From NCBI RefSeq assembly GCF_020283565.1, contig NC_060059.1:11167501-11231500 (forward strand): a stretch of 64,000 nucleotides of DNA, in the 5' to 3' direction. The position numbers and the translations under genes are program-made. Origin of the DNA: Trifolium pratense. Taxonomy: Eukaryota > Streptophyta > Magnoliopsida > Fabales > Fabaceae. Positions 22,703 through 33,850 of the stretch are shown in pieces (positions within the stretch are counted from its first letter, which is position 1; each line of letters begins with the position of its first letter). The notes under the pieces are model-generated. The model searched no databases. It was not told where the DNA came from and was given only the letters and a program-made list of their open reading frames with translations.

Positions 22703-22892
22703 GGATCGAGATTCTCTAACTTTATGGCACCAAAGGCGCGGTACCTTTCAGTTCATATAGATCATCCGATCGATCTAATGATTTAGATAAACAGCACATG
22801 GAATTTCGTGAAGCACATGATTCATCTTGTGGCTTAGAAAGATTGAAGGTAGGGTACACCTTTGGCGCCATTAAGTTAGAGAATCTTGATCC
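22703..22892. mobile_element. Mutator-like MITE in the AHP promoter region
   Basis: 190 bp with long inverted ends (GGATCGAGATTCTCTAACTT on the left; GGATCAAGATTCTCTAACTT for the right end inverted) that run on through GGCACCAAAGG or its variant. Perfect 9-bp target duplication CGTTTTCAT (22694-22702, 22893-22901). It ends about 150 bp before the AHP start codon, so it may lie in the promoter or leader. Confidence 0.88.
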
Positions 22893-23040
22893 CGTTTTCA
22901 TCTCTCAATTGTGACAGACAGAAACAGCGAATTTGTTCTACTAGTATTTATTAGTGCTGTTGCTGCTGTTGTTTCAATTTCAATTCAAAAACCTTCAACG
23001 CTCTTTTTGTTTTTGTTTTTGTGTCGAAACGAACATATCC

Positions 23041-24921
23041 ATGGATCAGTTACAGAGGAAGCTTCGCGATTACGAAGCTGCTATGTTTCAACAGGTTCTA
23101 TGTCATGTTTTTCTTTATTGTTTTTTCTTGTTGTTTTTTAGTATTATTATTATTATATTTTTAATTAATTTGATTGATATTTTGGTTATTGGGGGAGCAG
23201 GGTTTTCTGGATGATCAGTTCAGTCAGCTTCAGAAACTGCAAGATGATAGTAGTCCTGATTTTGTGATTGAGGTTATGACTATGTTTTTTGATGATTCTG
23301 AGAAATTACTCAACAACATATCACGTGCGTTGTAAGTGTTATTGCTTGCTTTCTTTAATCCATTCATTTTAGGTACTTTCTTAGACCGTTTGGATAAGAT
23401 GACACATGAATCATACCAGACATCAGACACGATATTGACACTGACACGTTGACAAGGATAATAATTTGACAAAATTGATTAATGACACAGACACAAACAT
23501 CAAATACAATAGTGATATGTTGACAATGATAATAGTTTGAAAATTTGATTATAGACCCACACACAAACATTAAATACAATACTAACATGTTGACAATGGT
23601 AATACTCCCTCTGGTCCTATATATATATAAGAGAAAATTTACGTTTAAGATTCATTAAGAATCTAATGTATCTGATCCATTATATGGTTTAGATATATTA
23701 GATTCTTAATGAATTTAAAAGTAAAGTTTTTCTTATATATAGGACTGGAGGGAGTAGTTTGAAAATTTGATTATTGACACACGGACACAAACATAAGATA
23801 TGATATATCTGGTACGATGTAGACACCGACATGTTGACAATGATAGTAATTTGAGAAAATTGATTAATGAATGTAATCACACGTTTTGTGTTGAACACAT
23901 GCTGCATAGCATAAAACTTGAGGGAGAGATCTGCTGCTCGTGCGGTCTTATGAGCTCGAGGGTTGTGAAACCCTGATTTATACCGTAAACTTTCTAAGAC
24001 AACTTTTAATTTGATTAATGGAAATGTTAAAGTGATTTTGTTTGATTATCTGTGTAGAGAGCAAATACCTGTGAATTTCAAACAAATAGATGCATATGTC
24101 CATCAACAGAAGGGAAGCAGTGCTAGGTATTAATATTGCATTTTGTATTGCTGCACTAACTTTGAAGAAATAGATATTTGTTCTTCCTTTTGTTGTATTA
24201 TAATTTGCGACGTTCTATGTTTTAACAGTGTTGGTGCTGCTAGAGTTAAAAATATTTGTGCAACTTTCAGAAGTTTCTGTGAGGCTCAGAATAGGGATGG
24301 GTGAGTTTTCAAATTATTTTCTGTTCCTGGAAACATGTATGTAGCTGCTAAATCTATAAATATATGCACTTAAACAATTGCTTCAACATTTGTAACTAAC
24401 TAGTATCATTTCAATAATCTTGTTTTTGCATTTCTTAGATTACAAAATTATACATTGTTTGATTCATATGTCCCCGTGTTTTTTTAGTGTCCTAGTCAAT
24501 AGAACTTAACATGTAAATATCTTTGATAATGTTTACAGCTTATGGTTTCCGGTAGGCCTAACGTTAGATTAGAAAATGTTTATTACATGCGTCTTTGTCA
24601 ACACTTAACAGAACAATGGATTATACGGCACTGCCTAAAAATGTCGAACCATTCACTAAGGAAAAGAATGTTGATTGCAGGTGTGTTAGTTGTCTACAAC
24701 AATTGCAAAAGGAATACTCTCAACTGAAGAAGAACCTTCAATACCTATTTAGGGTATGTACTATCATGTGTTATTTTAGGAGACATGGTATTTGGTAAAA
24801 AGTTGTTTTTCGCGTCTTGATAGACATTGTGCATTTTCTATATTATAGTACTTGTGTTGATTTACTGCAGCTGCAACAAGAATTCAAGGCTGCTGCTGGT
24901 TCTATTCCCACGGGGGAGTAA
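23041..24921 (+). CDS. AHP: Histidine-containing phosphotransfer protein (AHP type)
   Basis: Six exons join in frame to 149 aa: 23041-23094, 23201-23331, 24058-24126, 24229-24300, 24681-24753, 24871-24921, all GT-AG. The HPt site is intact: His77 in [16 protein letters not shown], the canonical surround for phosphohistidine. The helical N-terminus ([29 protein letters not shown]) and C-terminus ([17 protein letters not shown]) match plant AHPs in size and order. By family, it shuttles phosphate from cytokinin receptor histidine kinases to response regulators, moving between cytosol and nucleus. Intron 2 is enlarged by a tandem repeat and a Stowaway MITE; a Mutator-like MITE lies upstream. Because the His is present it is not of the pseudo-HPt (AHP6) class. 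Confidence 0.95.
23448..23904. repeat. About 70-bp tandem repeat in AHP intron 2
   Basis: Units marked by GTTGACAA at 23448, 23519, 23589 and 23833, each followed by GATAATAGTTTGAAAATTTG-like and GACACAAACAT-like words. The spacing is 71 and 70 bp, then wider because a Stowaway element sits inside the third unit. Non-coding. Confidence 0.8.
23605..23754. mobile_element. Stowaway-type MITE in AHP intron 2
   Basis: Ends CTCCCTCTGGTCCTATATAT and ATATATAGGACTGGAGGGAG are inverted, with TA on both sides. The neighbouring tandem unit shows the empty target (GATAATAGTTTG), which fixes the insertion point at a TA. Confidence 0.9.
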
Positions 24922-25085
24922 GAGATGACATGATTGCCGACAGTTGAACTCGAGAAAAAGAAAATGAAGCTTTCGATTTAGCAGCTGATTTTGTTCGTTT
25001 TTGTTTTTGCTTAATTATTCATTCAGAATTAGATCAAGTTTGAATGTTGGGATAGTGCTAATGTGAATAAGCATTTCTTGCTTAG

Positions 25086-25244
25086 TTTGATACTGTTCGT
25101 TAAATTGCAAGTATACAATTTGTCGTCAAGTAGTAATTAAGATCGAGTCCGCAGGGACTATCGAACTTCACACAAAACAATAGAACCTAACACTTAGTTG
25201 CTACTGATTTTGTCTTTATTTTGATACTGTTCGTTAAATTGCAA
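25086..25244. repeat. 25-bp direct repeat flanking a 109-bp segment
   Basis: TTTGATACTGTTCGTTAAAT plus five more bases occurs at 25086-25110 and 25220-25244. The segment between contains GATCGAGTCCGCAGGGACTAT, a phrase that resembles non-coding parts of plant retroelements. It may be an insertion with a long target duplication or a local duplication. The sequence from 25245 to 26030 shows no gene, only a GA run near 25270-25290. Confidence 0.6.
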
Positions 25245-26033
25245 TGTGATCCTGTAAAGAAGGGAGATATGAGAGAGAGAGAGAGAGGAGACCGAAATCA
25301 TGGTTTGAAGAGCTATAAAATTTGAAGTTTTTGTTCACTTTTTTGTAGCCTCACAGTCACTTTACAAATTAAACACCATTTCTTTTGTCCTCTCTATTAC
25401 CATGTTCTTGTATAAACCAAACCCACCCTAAATAAATAAATAAACAAAACAATTAGTCCTGTTGTAGTTGTACCGTGTCGGAAAACCAAGCGAGCTCAAC
25501 GATTGGGATTACAACGTTAGAGAGTTTCGGTGCATCATTTGTGATTATCACAAGTAGAGAGTAGCTTCGTCCAAACCCGCTAGGTTTTTAGAATAAGTGT
25601 CTTCTAAATTTGAGGATTCAGAATTGTTGCCCTCGTGTAATCCCTACAATATCGCTTTTTACTTCCAATAACTTGGTTTTGTTAGTGCATTTTGATTGTC
25701 TTTAAGGTTTTAGTTTGGAAATATCTAATAACTGGAAGAAAAAAAAATCCATTTTTATATGTTAAAATTTGCGTTAGTTACTTGTAAACAAGAAGAAAAT
25801 AAACTTTTATTGTGAGTGATTATGTTGGATCAGGTGCGGAGGGTAGTTTACATATGGATAGCCTTGGCTTGGCTACCCCTTTTCTTATAATTTATTTTAA
25901 AAAAAATCTTCAAATTTTATAGCTCTTTAAAAGACAAAAATTATCCATCATGGGTCGGCTCAATTGGTTAAATTTGTTATCCATGGTATGCTTATTTACT
26001 CATTCCACTTATATTTATGGCCTATAAAATCTG

Positions 26034-26640
26034 GTGAAAAAACTAGAAGCTTGGATTCGTAATTTTGTGTGGAGTAGTGATATTCATGTCAAGAAAATTT
26101 GCACGGTGGCATGGCAAAAAGCGTGTAAGCCCTATGATGCCAGAGGGTTGGACATTCGATCTCTTTCACGCATGAAGGAATCCCTTCTTCTTCGAGTCAA
26201 GAGCAATGTGCTTGTATGTGTAGAGCTCGGTTTTTGAAGGATAATATGATTGATAGTTCCTTTTTGCGTTCGTCTATATGGCACGGTTTAAAACCACATT
26301 TTGGAACGGTTATGCAAAGCACTAGGTGGTTAATTCACATGGTTTAGCATATTTATCATTGGCGAGACAATTGGCTAGGCTTACCCTTATTAGTGGAAGC
26401 ATTACAAACTCCTCCGCTAGCATCTCGCCTTCTTGATACGAAAGTATCTTCGCTAATTCGTAATGGTAGTTGGCATATCATTGGTTGTATTGAAGAAAAA
26501 AAAAATCCTAATTTAGTGGATAGAATTACAAAGGTTGTTCTCCCTAAAAAATCCTAAAGGTTGTTCAAATTGGGTACGGTAAGATTAGTCGAAATGGATT
26601 CTACCACATTCACACTCGGGGTATCACAAATGATTTAAAT
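26034..26640 (+). pseudogene. LINE reverse-transcriptase C-terminal remnant
   Basis: Frames read MKKLEAWIRNFVWSSDIHVK and CTVAWQKACKPYDARGLDIRSL, then, after shifts, SSIWHGLKPHFG, WRDNWLGLPLL and SLIRNGSWHII. These are stock phrases of plant LINE polyproteins downstream of the RT core. Frameshifts and stops make it non-functional. The 5' part with the RT catalytic motif is absent. Confidence 0.85.
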
Positions 26641-26739
26641 AATATTTTAAATGCCAGTCTAAATTCTTGATGGTAATAATGTGTGCATAAACTACATATA
26701 TCCAAGTTACATTAACATCATCTGCAATAACATTTTGTA

Positions 26740-26990
26740 GCATTGATCGATTTCAAGCTGTGGTAGAGCGGTACCTTGATGTCGAGGTATCGGGTTTTGA
26801 TCGATATGGTGAGCCAATCAAAATAAATGCTTCTGGTTGGCAGGCTTGGATTTTACAGCATGAGTGTGATCACCTAGATGGAATGGAACACTATATGTTG
26901 ATAAGATGGTACCTAAAACTTGCAGATATTGGAGAAACATTGATCTGCCTCTTGCCCATGGTTCCCCCAAACTTGGCCCCCCGAGCTTAA
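26740..26990 (+). pseudogene. Peptide deformylase (PDF1A-like) last-exon fragment
   Basis: Reads [20 protein letters not shown], then [20 protein letters not shown], including deformylase motif 3 (HECDH, metal-binding). Just after HECDHLDG a 5-bp tandem duplication (ATGGA at 26878-26882 and 26883-26887) shifts the frame. The other frame continues [20 protein letters not shown] and AHGSPKLGP. Motifs 1 and 2 (GxGLAAPQ, EGCLS) are not in the window. An AG acceptor precedes it at about 26739, as expected of a genuine last exon. It directly follows a LINE remnant on the same strand. Confidence 0.88.
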
Positions 26991-29900
26991 AACTTGCCCA
27001 TGGACTACATTATAAGGTCTACACAATCAAAAAATTTCTTCTTCTTCTTAGTTGTGACAACTTTTCTCTTCTTTTTGATCTATTAGAGAAAAGTGATTTA
27101 TGATCAATTTAGCCTTGGATTATCCATAGAGGTTTTGGTCCATTAAAATTTGCTCCAGAGATGTATGATATGGTTGTTATTTGTTAAAGCATCGTTACAA
27201 TCACATTGCATTCTCACCTCACACAACAAAATTTGAGATTCATATTTGTTTTTTTTTTTTTCCCATATTCAACTAAATACATTTATATTTATATAGTAAT
27301 AGTATAAAAAAAAATACCATATGATCATACCATAAAGCAGGACGAAAAAGACAGCACAAGGATGCTCCATTAATACGCATGCGGAATGAATTACACAATA
27401 GAGAGAGATAAATAGTACAATCACCACACATCCTCAAACTCCATAAATTGAAGATAATGTGTTAGAAAAAAGAAAATAAAAAACAGAATGTTTTGTGGTT
27501 GTAGTTGCGGACCAAGTAATTTTCAAAATCTCTAAGGAGCCGAGAGCTATTTAAAGAAAATTACGTGTATGTTTAATATTACATTGAATTTGTCAAAGTC
27601 ATGGTGATTCACTGTAATTCAATACTGACAAATCCAAATTGATGAGATAGTCAAAATAGGGTTGTTCATGAATTTTTTGTGTTATGTGCAACCCTAAAAG
27701 GTTGATATCCTTAGCAATTTGAATGTTATCGTTCTTGCGGGTTTTTTTTTTTGGCAAACTCATAAATAACATGACAATGATCAAATTTCTCTGAAAAATT
27801 AATTTTGAAAGAATATGTCGACATTGTTTGAGCAAACTCAATGTCTTGTTATATATGTGCATTCAGATATATCTTCATTATATATAGTATAGGTCAGAGG
27901 GAATATTTGTTGTTTACCGTATATGAATTTAACACGATTTTTTTATTCAAAATTAGTTCAACACAAACACATTTACCACCACCGCCGCCGCACATATATA
28001 AACACACTTTATATATTTTGAAGTAGTTAATTATTGGACTGTTTTATAGTTGAAACCCTAAAATTTCAACTTATTGATTAGCACTCTTTGAAAAATAAAG
28101 GCATTGTGGTATTGCACGCCTCAAATATGATTAGGATCGACTGCGTCATTGGTCGTAAACCATGGTATCTCAAACAATGTTTATTTTGTAAAATTGAACT
28201 AAATTCGTTAAAATTCTAAGATAATACTATATTGTAGTCTATCAAAGAATAGTTTGACCATGAATCCATGATCACATTTTAGATGACCTAAAAAAACCTA
28301 CTCATTTTTTTAAGTGATTAGTTAAAGAGAGTCCAAATTCTAAGTAGCAGCAGTGTGGTTGTTCGTTTTTGCATGTCTTGCTTGGGACCGAATTAATAAA
28401 AAAAATCAGAGACATCATTCTTTTATTTACATATATGATAAAGATACTTTTTTATTTTGTCTTTATGACTTGGCTTGTTTGAGTTAGAGGTAGACACATT
28501 TCTACTACCACATTAAATAACTAGCCAGGTTGTCTTTGTTTTCACTACACTTTAGGTCTCTATCCAAGGACACCTTTATGTTTGTTTGTTATAATAATCA
28601 CTCTCAATATGTGCCAATTTCATCCACTTCCTTATTATCACGGATTTCTACTACAAAGTAGAAAGAAACCATATCTCATCAATTTAACTAATCATAATTT
28701 ATGCTGTAAAAAAAATAATCATAATTTATTTATTCTAAAAATACTGATAATATTATTAAGTACAGTGTAATGAACAAATTATTTATATAACCTGAATTTT
28801 GTCAAAAGGATTTGTAAGAAAGCTTGCCCTCCACGAAAACTGTTTTTTTGGAAAGTAACTTACTGCAGTGTACTGGTATAAGCTACAATCAAGTAGGCTT
28901 AGCTGTTTCAATTATATTTTGGACTAACTTATTATTTTCATTTTTAATATAAAAAATAAAGCTTTGAGTCTAATGTGACTTTTAACCCAAGCAAAAGCAA
29001 ATTGAGCTCATATAAAAATTAGGATTCTTATCTCTTCTATCATAATTTACATTCATTTGCGCTAGTGTATGGACAAAATAGATTAAATAAATGAAATAGA
29101 TTAAACGGTTTAAATTTTAATGTAGATTTAAATTTTTAAAAATTCAATTTATATATAGATCGTTCAATCTCAATATGATAATGGGAGTAATACGTTTTCG
29201 TAAAAAAAAAAAAATAGCGAAGATAACAACATATATTGAAAATTTGAAATTCCTCAAATATTTTTTTGGTAAAAGAAGAGGGTGAGAGTGATAGCTTAAT
29301 GGACAAAAAGATGAACAATTTAGGAAAACGAAACAAACTTTCCTCAAGTACTATGTAGTGAAGCACATGGTAGTTGATTTGGTTCTGTTATATGTTGACT
29401 TTACACTCTGTATTCAAGCTAAGAGAATAAAAAGAGGACATAAAAGTATGAAACCATTCTTCAAACACTAGTGAAAGCAGAATATGTGTGAATTGTGAAA
29501 CAAGCTTTGAAATGACTTTGACCAAGTATGAATTTTGACTATGCTTACTTCACCTTCAAACTACCTTCTCCACCTTTCAAATTTATCCAAGAAAGATAGT
29601 ATAGTATATATTTTCATATTAGTGTACTATATGTTCCTTTTAAGATAAGTGTTACAAAAGAAAAAAGGTAAAAGTGTCACGATTAATAAATATGTAAACT
29701 AATTTTTTGGTCTTTGGAAGTGTACCTCATTATCACATTCGTCTTTGAATGTATTGAAATTGCAATTAGGTTTATAAGTGTCTATATAATTATTCATTTT
29801 GACCCTCAAATCTGTTTTTAACTAGTCAATTTGATCCTCAAGTGTGCTTTTTCATTATTGAATTTAGTCCATAAGATTACTAACAAAAGAATTAATGGGG

Positions 29901-30690
29901 ATGTATTTGTAATTTTGATACATTCAGGAATTAATATGACAGCGAGTTACACTTACACGACTAAAATAATAGTTTGTCCTTGAATAAATATTTCAAGATA
30001 TGGGGCTTTTTATGATGGTAACTTGATTAACAAGGAAAAGATAGGAGGGGTCTATCTATCATAAATTAAATGACATTTATGCTATGTATCAAGGGCTTGA
30101 AGTGCAAGCAAGTAGGCATCACAATTCACAATCAGTCTCCCTATTAATGGAACTCGTTCATCAAGTATCAAACTCATGATTAATTTGGTAACTTTTAAAT
30201 GTGATCGTACATACTTAAAACAGAATTAAAAACAAACTGAGGAATCCACATTAACTAGTTATTATGATTTATTTTTCCACAATAATAATCATATAGCCAA
30301 AAAGGATGGGTTCCATAACAAAAAGTTTAAAATACCAAGAGGGTGAAAGAAATTAGAGAATCATAGTCTAACCTCTTATTTATGTCCTATTCGATTATGA
30401 AGTATCAACTGTATTTTACATAGCATAGCTGTCACTCACTCGATATCTACTATCCCCACATAAAATTATATCCCACACTTGCCCTCTGTCTCTTCCTAGT
30501 GTTAATTTGTTCCTTTGGTACCAAGCTTTTTAGCACATTTCTCACCATTAGTAAAAAAATAAAAAATTCCACCATTTTTCTCGAGACAAGTATAAATTTA
30601 TTTTATTCATTGAATCAATAAATCTCAACATCATTAAATTAAACGAAACTTGACATATTTTATTATTATTCTAATAATAATAATAATAAT
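26991..30690. other. Gene-free AT-rich stretch
   Basis: No supported gene. Open frames are short and compositionally biased. It includes a candidate micro-insertion (TAATCATAATTTAT at 28689-28702 and 28716-28729 around GCTGT plus A8). Sequence near 29700-29990 has the style of a dispersed legume repeat (TTTGGTCTTTGG, TTGACCCTCAAA), but its ends were not found. Confidence 0.6.
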
Positions 30691-30835
30691 AAAAAATCAC
30701 CATCGGTTTAATCTGGTTCGGAAGTCAATTCTGACATTAAATGGTTTAAGTCTTATTCCAATTACGGTTGTAGAGGATCGAACTGTGATCATTCCTACCA
30801 TATTCAGCGTTAATTAACACTAAACCAATTAACAA
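30691..30835 (-). mobile_element. SINE, family 1, copy 1
   Basis: On the minus strand: A-box-like TTGGTTTAGTGTTAATTAACG, B-box-like CAGTTCGATCCTC, then a body with TTTAATGTCAGAATTGAC and AACCAGATTAAACCGATGGTG. The body matches copies at 46456, 53214 and 58432. Ends and target duplication are not clear for this copy. Confidence 0.7.
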
Positions 30836-31015
30836 TTGGTATAATAAATTTTTTATCTCACATAGTTTAATTTAAGCCTGGCACTAGCACCAAATAACCA
30901 AACAAAATGCATATGTCTCTTGTGTTGTCCTAATAGTAATAATATCTTACTAGTACTTTACTAAAGTATTTGTCAAAAAATAATAATTTTTTACAAGAAA
31001 AAGAAATTGGGTATT

Positions 31016-31130
31016 TGACACGTGTCACCAAGGTGGTAGTAAAGCCCAATCATTTTGACAGCCCCCTCCCATAGCTAGCCAGCATTTTGCTTCTGGTTCG
31101 GAAAACATATAAAAGCATGCAAGTCACGTG
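31016..31130. promoter_or_regulatory. Two G-box motifs upstream of the LRR gene
   Basis: A 12-bp palindrome TGACACGTGTCA (31016-31027) and a second CACGTG (31125-31130) lie 400-515 bp before the LRR start codon. ACATATAAAAGC (about 31105-31116) between them resembles a TATA box; another TATA-like word (CTTATAAAACC) lies near 31463. CACGTG cores are bound by bZIP and bHLH factors; function here is inference. Confidence 0.5.
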
Positions 31131-31530
31131 ATATACACTGTTTACCCGAAGCAATATTCATGACGTGGCTCCCGAAGCTAAGGTAAGGAATCCAAGTAGG
31201 CTCGGACAACCGTTTGACAGGAACATTACCCAAGAAACAAAAAAGAATAAAAAATTAAAATAACCATTAAAAAATTAGGTTCGTTGGAACCGAGCGTACC
31301 AAGTACAACACACATAGTTGTTGTGTTCGTTCCTCAGTATTCATTACTACACACACTGCATTATCTTCTCTCATAAGCCGAAAAAAAAAAAAAAAAAAGC
31401 TAAAATCAGATTATTCAGGAATTGCTTTCTCTCCAAGCTTAATCGCATGCTTTTTTTCTTCACTTATAAAACCAAACACTCTCTGTTTCTTCCTCTTGCA
31501 TTCTGAGTGTGGTAGTTTCGTGTTTTTTCA

Positions 31531-32706
31531 ATGGCGAAAAACATGATTCTTCTTCTATTTCTCTTTTGCTTTCAAGTAAACGCCATTTTAGACCCAACAG
31601 ATTTTCTAGCTCTACAATCCATTCGTAAATCTCTTGAAGACATGCCTGGTTCTGATTTCTTCTCTTCTTGGGATTTCACTTCTGATCCATGCAACTTCTC
31701 CGGTGTTTTCTGTGATTCCGATAAGGTTATTTCTCTCAATCTAGGTGATCCTAGAGCCGGTTCAGCCGGTTTAACCGGTCGACTCGACTCAGCTATTGGT
31801 AAGCTTTCTTCTCTAACTGAGTTCACTGTTGTTCCGGGAAGAATTTACGGTCCTCTGCCTCAAACCATTTCAAGTTTGAAGAATCTCAGGTTTCTTGGTG
31901 TTAACAGAAACTTCATCTCCGGTGAGATTCCGACGGAGTTAGGTGAGTTACGCAGTCTGAGAACTATTGATCTAAGTTATAATCAGCTCACCGGAAAAAT
32001 TCCTCCGACGGTTGGATCATTACCGGGATTAACCAATCTCATTCTCTGTCATAACCGTTTATCCGGTTCTATTCCCCGGTTTGATTCTCAGAGCTTAAGC
32101 CGGTTGGACCTGAAACATAACTCACTCACCGGTTCGATTGGTCCAAATTCTCTTCCTCCGTCGCTTCAGTATCTCTCATTGTCGTGGAATCAACTCACCG
32201 GTTCAATGGACCGGGTTTTAACCCGGCTTGAACAGTTAAACTATTTAGACCTTAGTCTAAACCAGTTCACTGGATCCGTCCCGGGTCGGATATTCTCATT
32301 TCCACTAACAAATCTCCAGTTACAAAGAAATCAGTTTACCGGTTCAGTTGAACCGGTTGATCAAGTTGCAATACCAACCGTTGATCTTAGTTACAACAGA
32401 TTATCCGGTCAAATTTCGCCTATGCTAGCTAGCGTGCAGAATCTGTACTTGAATAATAATCGGTTCACGGGTCGGGTACCCGCTAGTTTTGTGGAGCGGT
32501 TACTTGATGCGAGTATACAGATATTGTATTTGCAGCATAATTATCTAACTGGAATTGAGATTAGTCCAACGGCTGTGATTCCAGAGAGAAGTTCATTGTG
32601 TATGCAGTATAATTGTATGGTCCCTCCTGTAGAGACTCCTTGTCCTTTGAGATCTGGGAAGCAGAAAACAAGGCCTACTACACAGTGCAATCAGTACAAG
32701 GGATAA
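31531..32706 (+). CDS. Secreted leucine-rich repeat protein, no kinase domain
   Basis: Single exon, 391 aa. Signal peptide about 1-18 (MAKNMILLLFLFCFQVNA). An LRR N-terminal cap with paired Cys follows (FLALQSIRKSLEDMPG, SSWDFTSDPCNFSGVFC). About nine to ten plant-type LRRs fill the middle, for example LRTIDLSYNQLTGKIPPTVG, LNYLDLSLNQFTGSVPG and VQNLYLNNNRFTGRVPASF. The C-terminus has a Cys cluster (SLCMQYNCMVPPVETPC) and no membrane segment or kinase. It resembles the Arabidopsis At1g03440/At4g03010 group of extracellular LRR proteins, whose roles are poorly defined. Expected in the cell wall space, perhaps as a receptor partner (inference). Confidence 0.93.
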   Translation: MAKNMILLLFLFCFQVNAILDPTDFLALQSIRKSLEDMPGSDFFSSWDFTSDPCNFSGVFCDSDKVISLNLGDPRAGSAGLTGRLDSAIGKLSSLTEFTVVPGRIYGPLPQTISSLKNLRFLGVNRNFISGEIPTELGELRSLRTIDLSYNQLTGKIPPTVGSLPGLTNLILCHNRLSGSIPRFDSQSLSRLDLKHNSLTGSIGPNSLPPSLQYLSLSWNQLTGSMDRVLTRLEQLNYLDLSLNQFTGSVPGRIFSFPLTNLQLQRNQFTGSVEPVDQVAIPTVDLSYNRLSGQISPMLASVQNLYLNNNRFTGRVPASFVERLLDASIQILYLQHNYLTGIEISPTAVIPERSSLCMQYNCMVPPVETPCPLRSGKQKTRPTTQCNQYKG

Positions 32707-33370
32707 AATTAAATTAAAAAAATTATATAGGTCTATTCTTCTTGCTTCTAATATTTATTTATTTTTTTGCTCTTAGTTTTTTATTTATTATAATTATTAT
32801 AATTGTTAAATTTTGTGATAGCTGCCTGTGGGGGAATGAACAGGGTGAAATAAGAAGAATGTGAATACTTATGAAACTGTAGCTATTTTTTATGTTTTAT
32901 GCTCTATATTATTATATTACTAATGTAATATGATTTTGATTCATTATGTTATGCAAAACTAAGCTGAAATTATCAATCATTATATCTTATTATGTTGCTA
33001 CATTTTAATTGTAATTCTGTCTGAAGTCTGAACTGAAATTCTATAATGTCATCATGTCACTTGTGAAATTATATTTCCTTACCACAACAGCAAAACATTA
33101 TCTTGTGTGATAAATGGAATTGATTTTAGATAGATTAAATAGTGACTCAGAACAGCAATGAATTTTTTACTAAGGACAGTACATATGGAATGTTTAATCA
33201 TATACTACTATTTCTATTTATTATGAATGGTCAATTTGTTTTTTGTTTTTGACAGCAACAGTCTTAATTCATTTCAGTAAAACATAAGTTTTCAATATAA
33301 TGAAATAATGACTCAAATAAACAAAAACAAGGACTAAACTAAAAAATAGCCGTCTTAACAAAATTATGAG
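32707..33370. other. LRR gene 3' region and AT-rich spacer
   Basis: AT-rich 3' flank with several AATAAT/AATATA-like words but no feature that can be fixed; no gene seen. Confidence 0.5.
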
Positions 33371-33850
33371 CAATCATATATTTGTTTGACGTTTTACAAA
33401 CTTCACTTGGAAGTTGGAATGAAACGACAACATAACATGATAGAACTAAATTTTGATAGTCCGGCTTCACGAGCATGAATTGCATCAACAATAACTTTAG
33501 AATCACTCTCAAAAATGACGTAGTTGAGGCCCATCCGCTCTACTTCTTTTATCGCTTCCAACATAGCTAGCACCTCACCTTCAAATAATACAAGTTGTAC
33601 ATGCTTTCACAAACCAACCTGCAGTGTGCCTCACACACCAGCCATGGCTTCTCTTTCCTGGATTGTTATGGAAACCGGCATCTACATTGCATTTCACCCA
33701 CCCAACATGCGGTTTGCTCCACTGTATTGTTGTAGTATCTTCCACAGCTTGATTACCACTCAAATATTGTTGCTGCATCGCTGCCCATTCACTCGACATG
33801 CAGCTCGTGCGCCTACCACACTGCCTCCCTTGATTAATTTATTCTCCCCA
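33371..33850 (-). pseudogene. RNase H domain remnant (LINE or reverse-transcriptase-like)
   Basis: Minus strand reads IQWSKPHVGWVKCNVDAGFH and RSHGWCVRHTAGWFVKACTT. After a shift it continues LFEGEVLAMLEAIKEVERMG, YVIFESDSKVIVDAIHA and FVKRQTN. The acidic catalytic positions (CNVDA, EGE, ESDSK) are kept, but frameshifts and stops break the protein. Such domains are common as the tail of plant LINEs and as stand-alone fragments. Confidence 0.85.
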
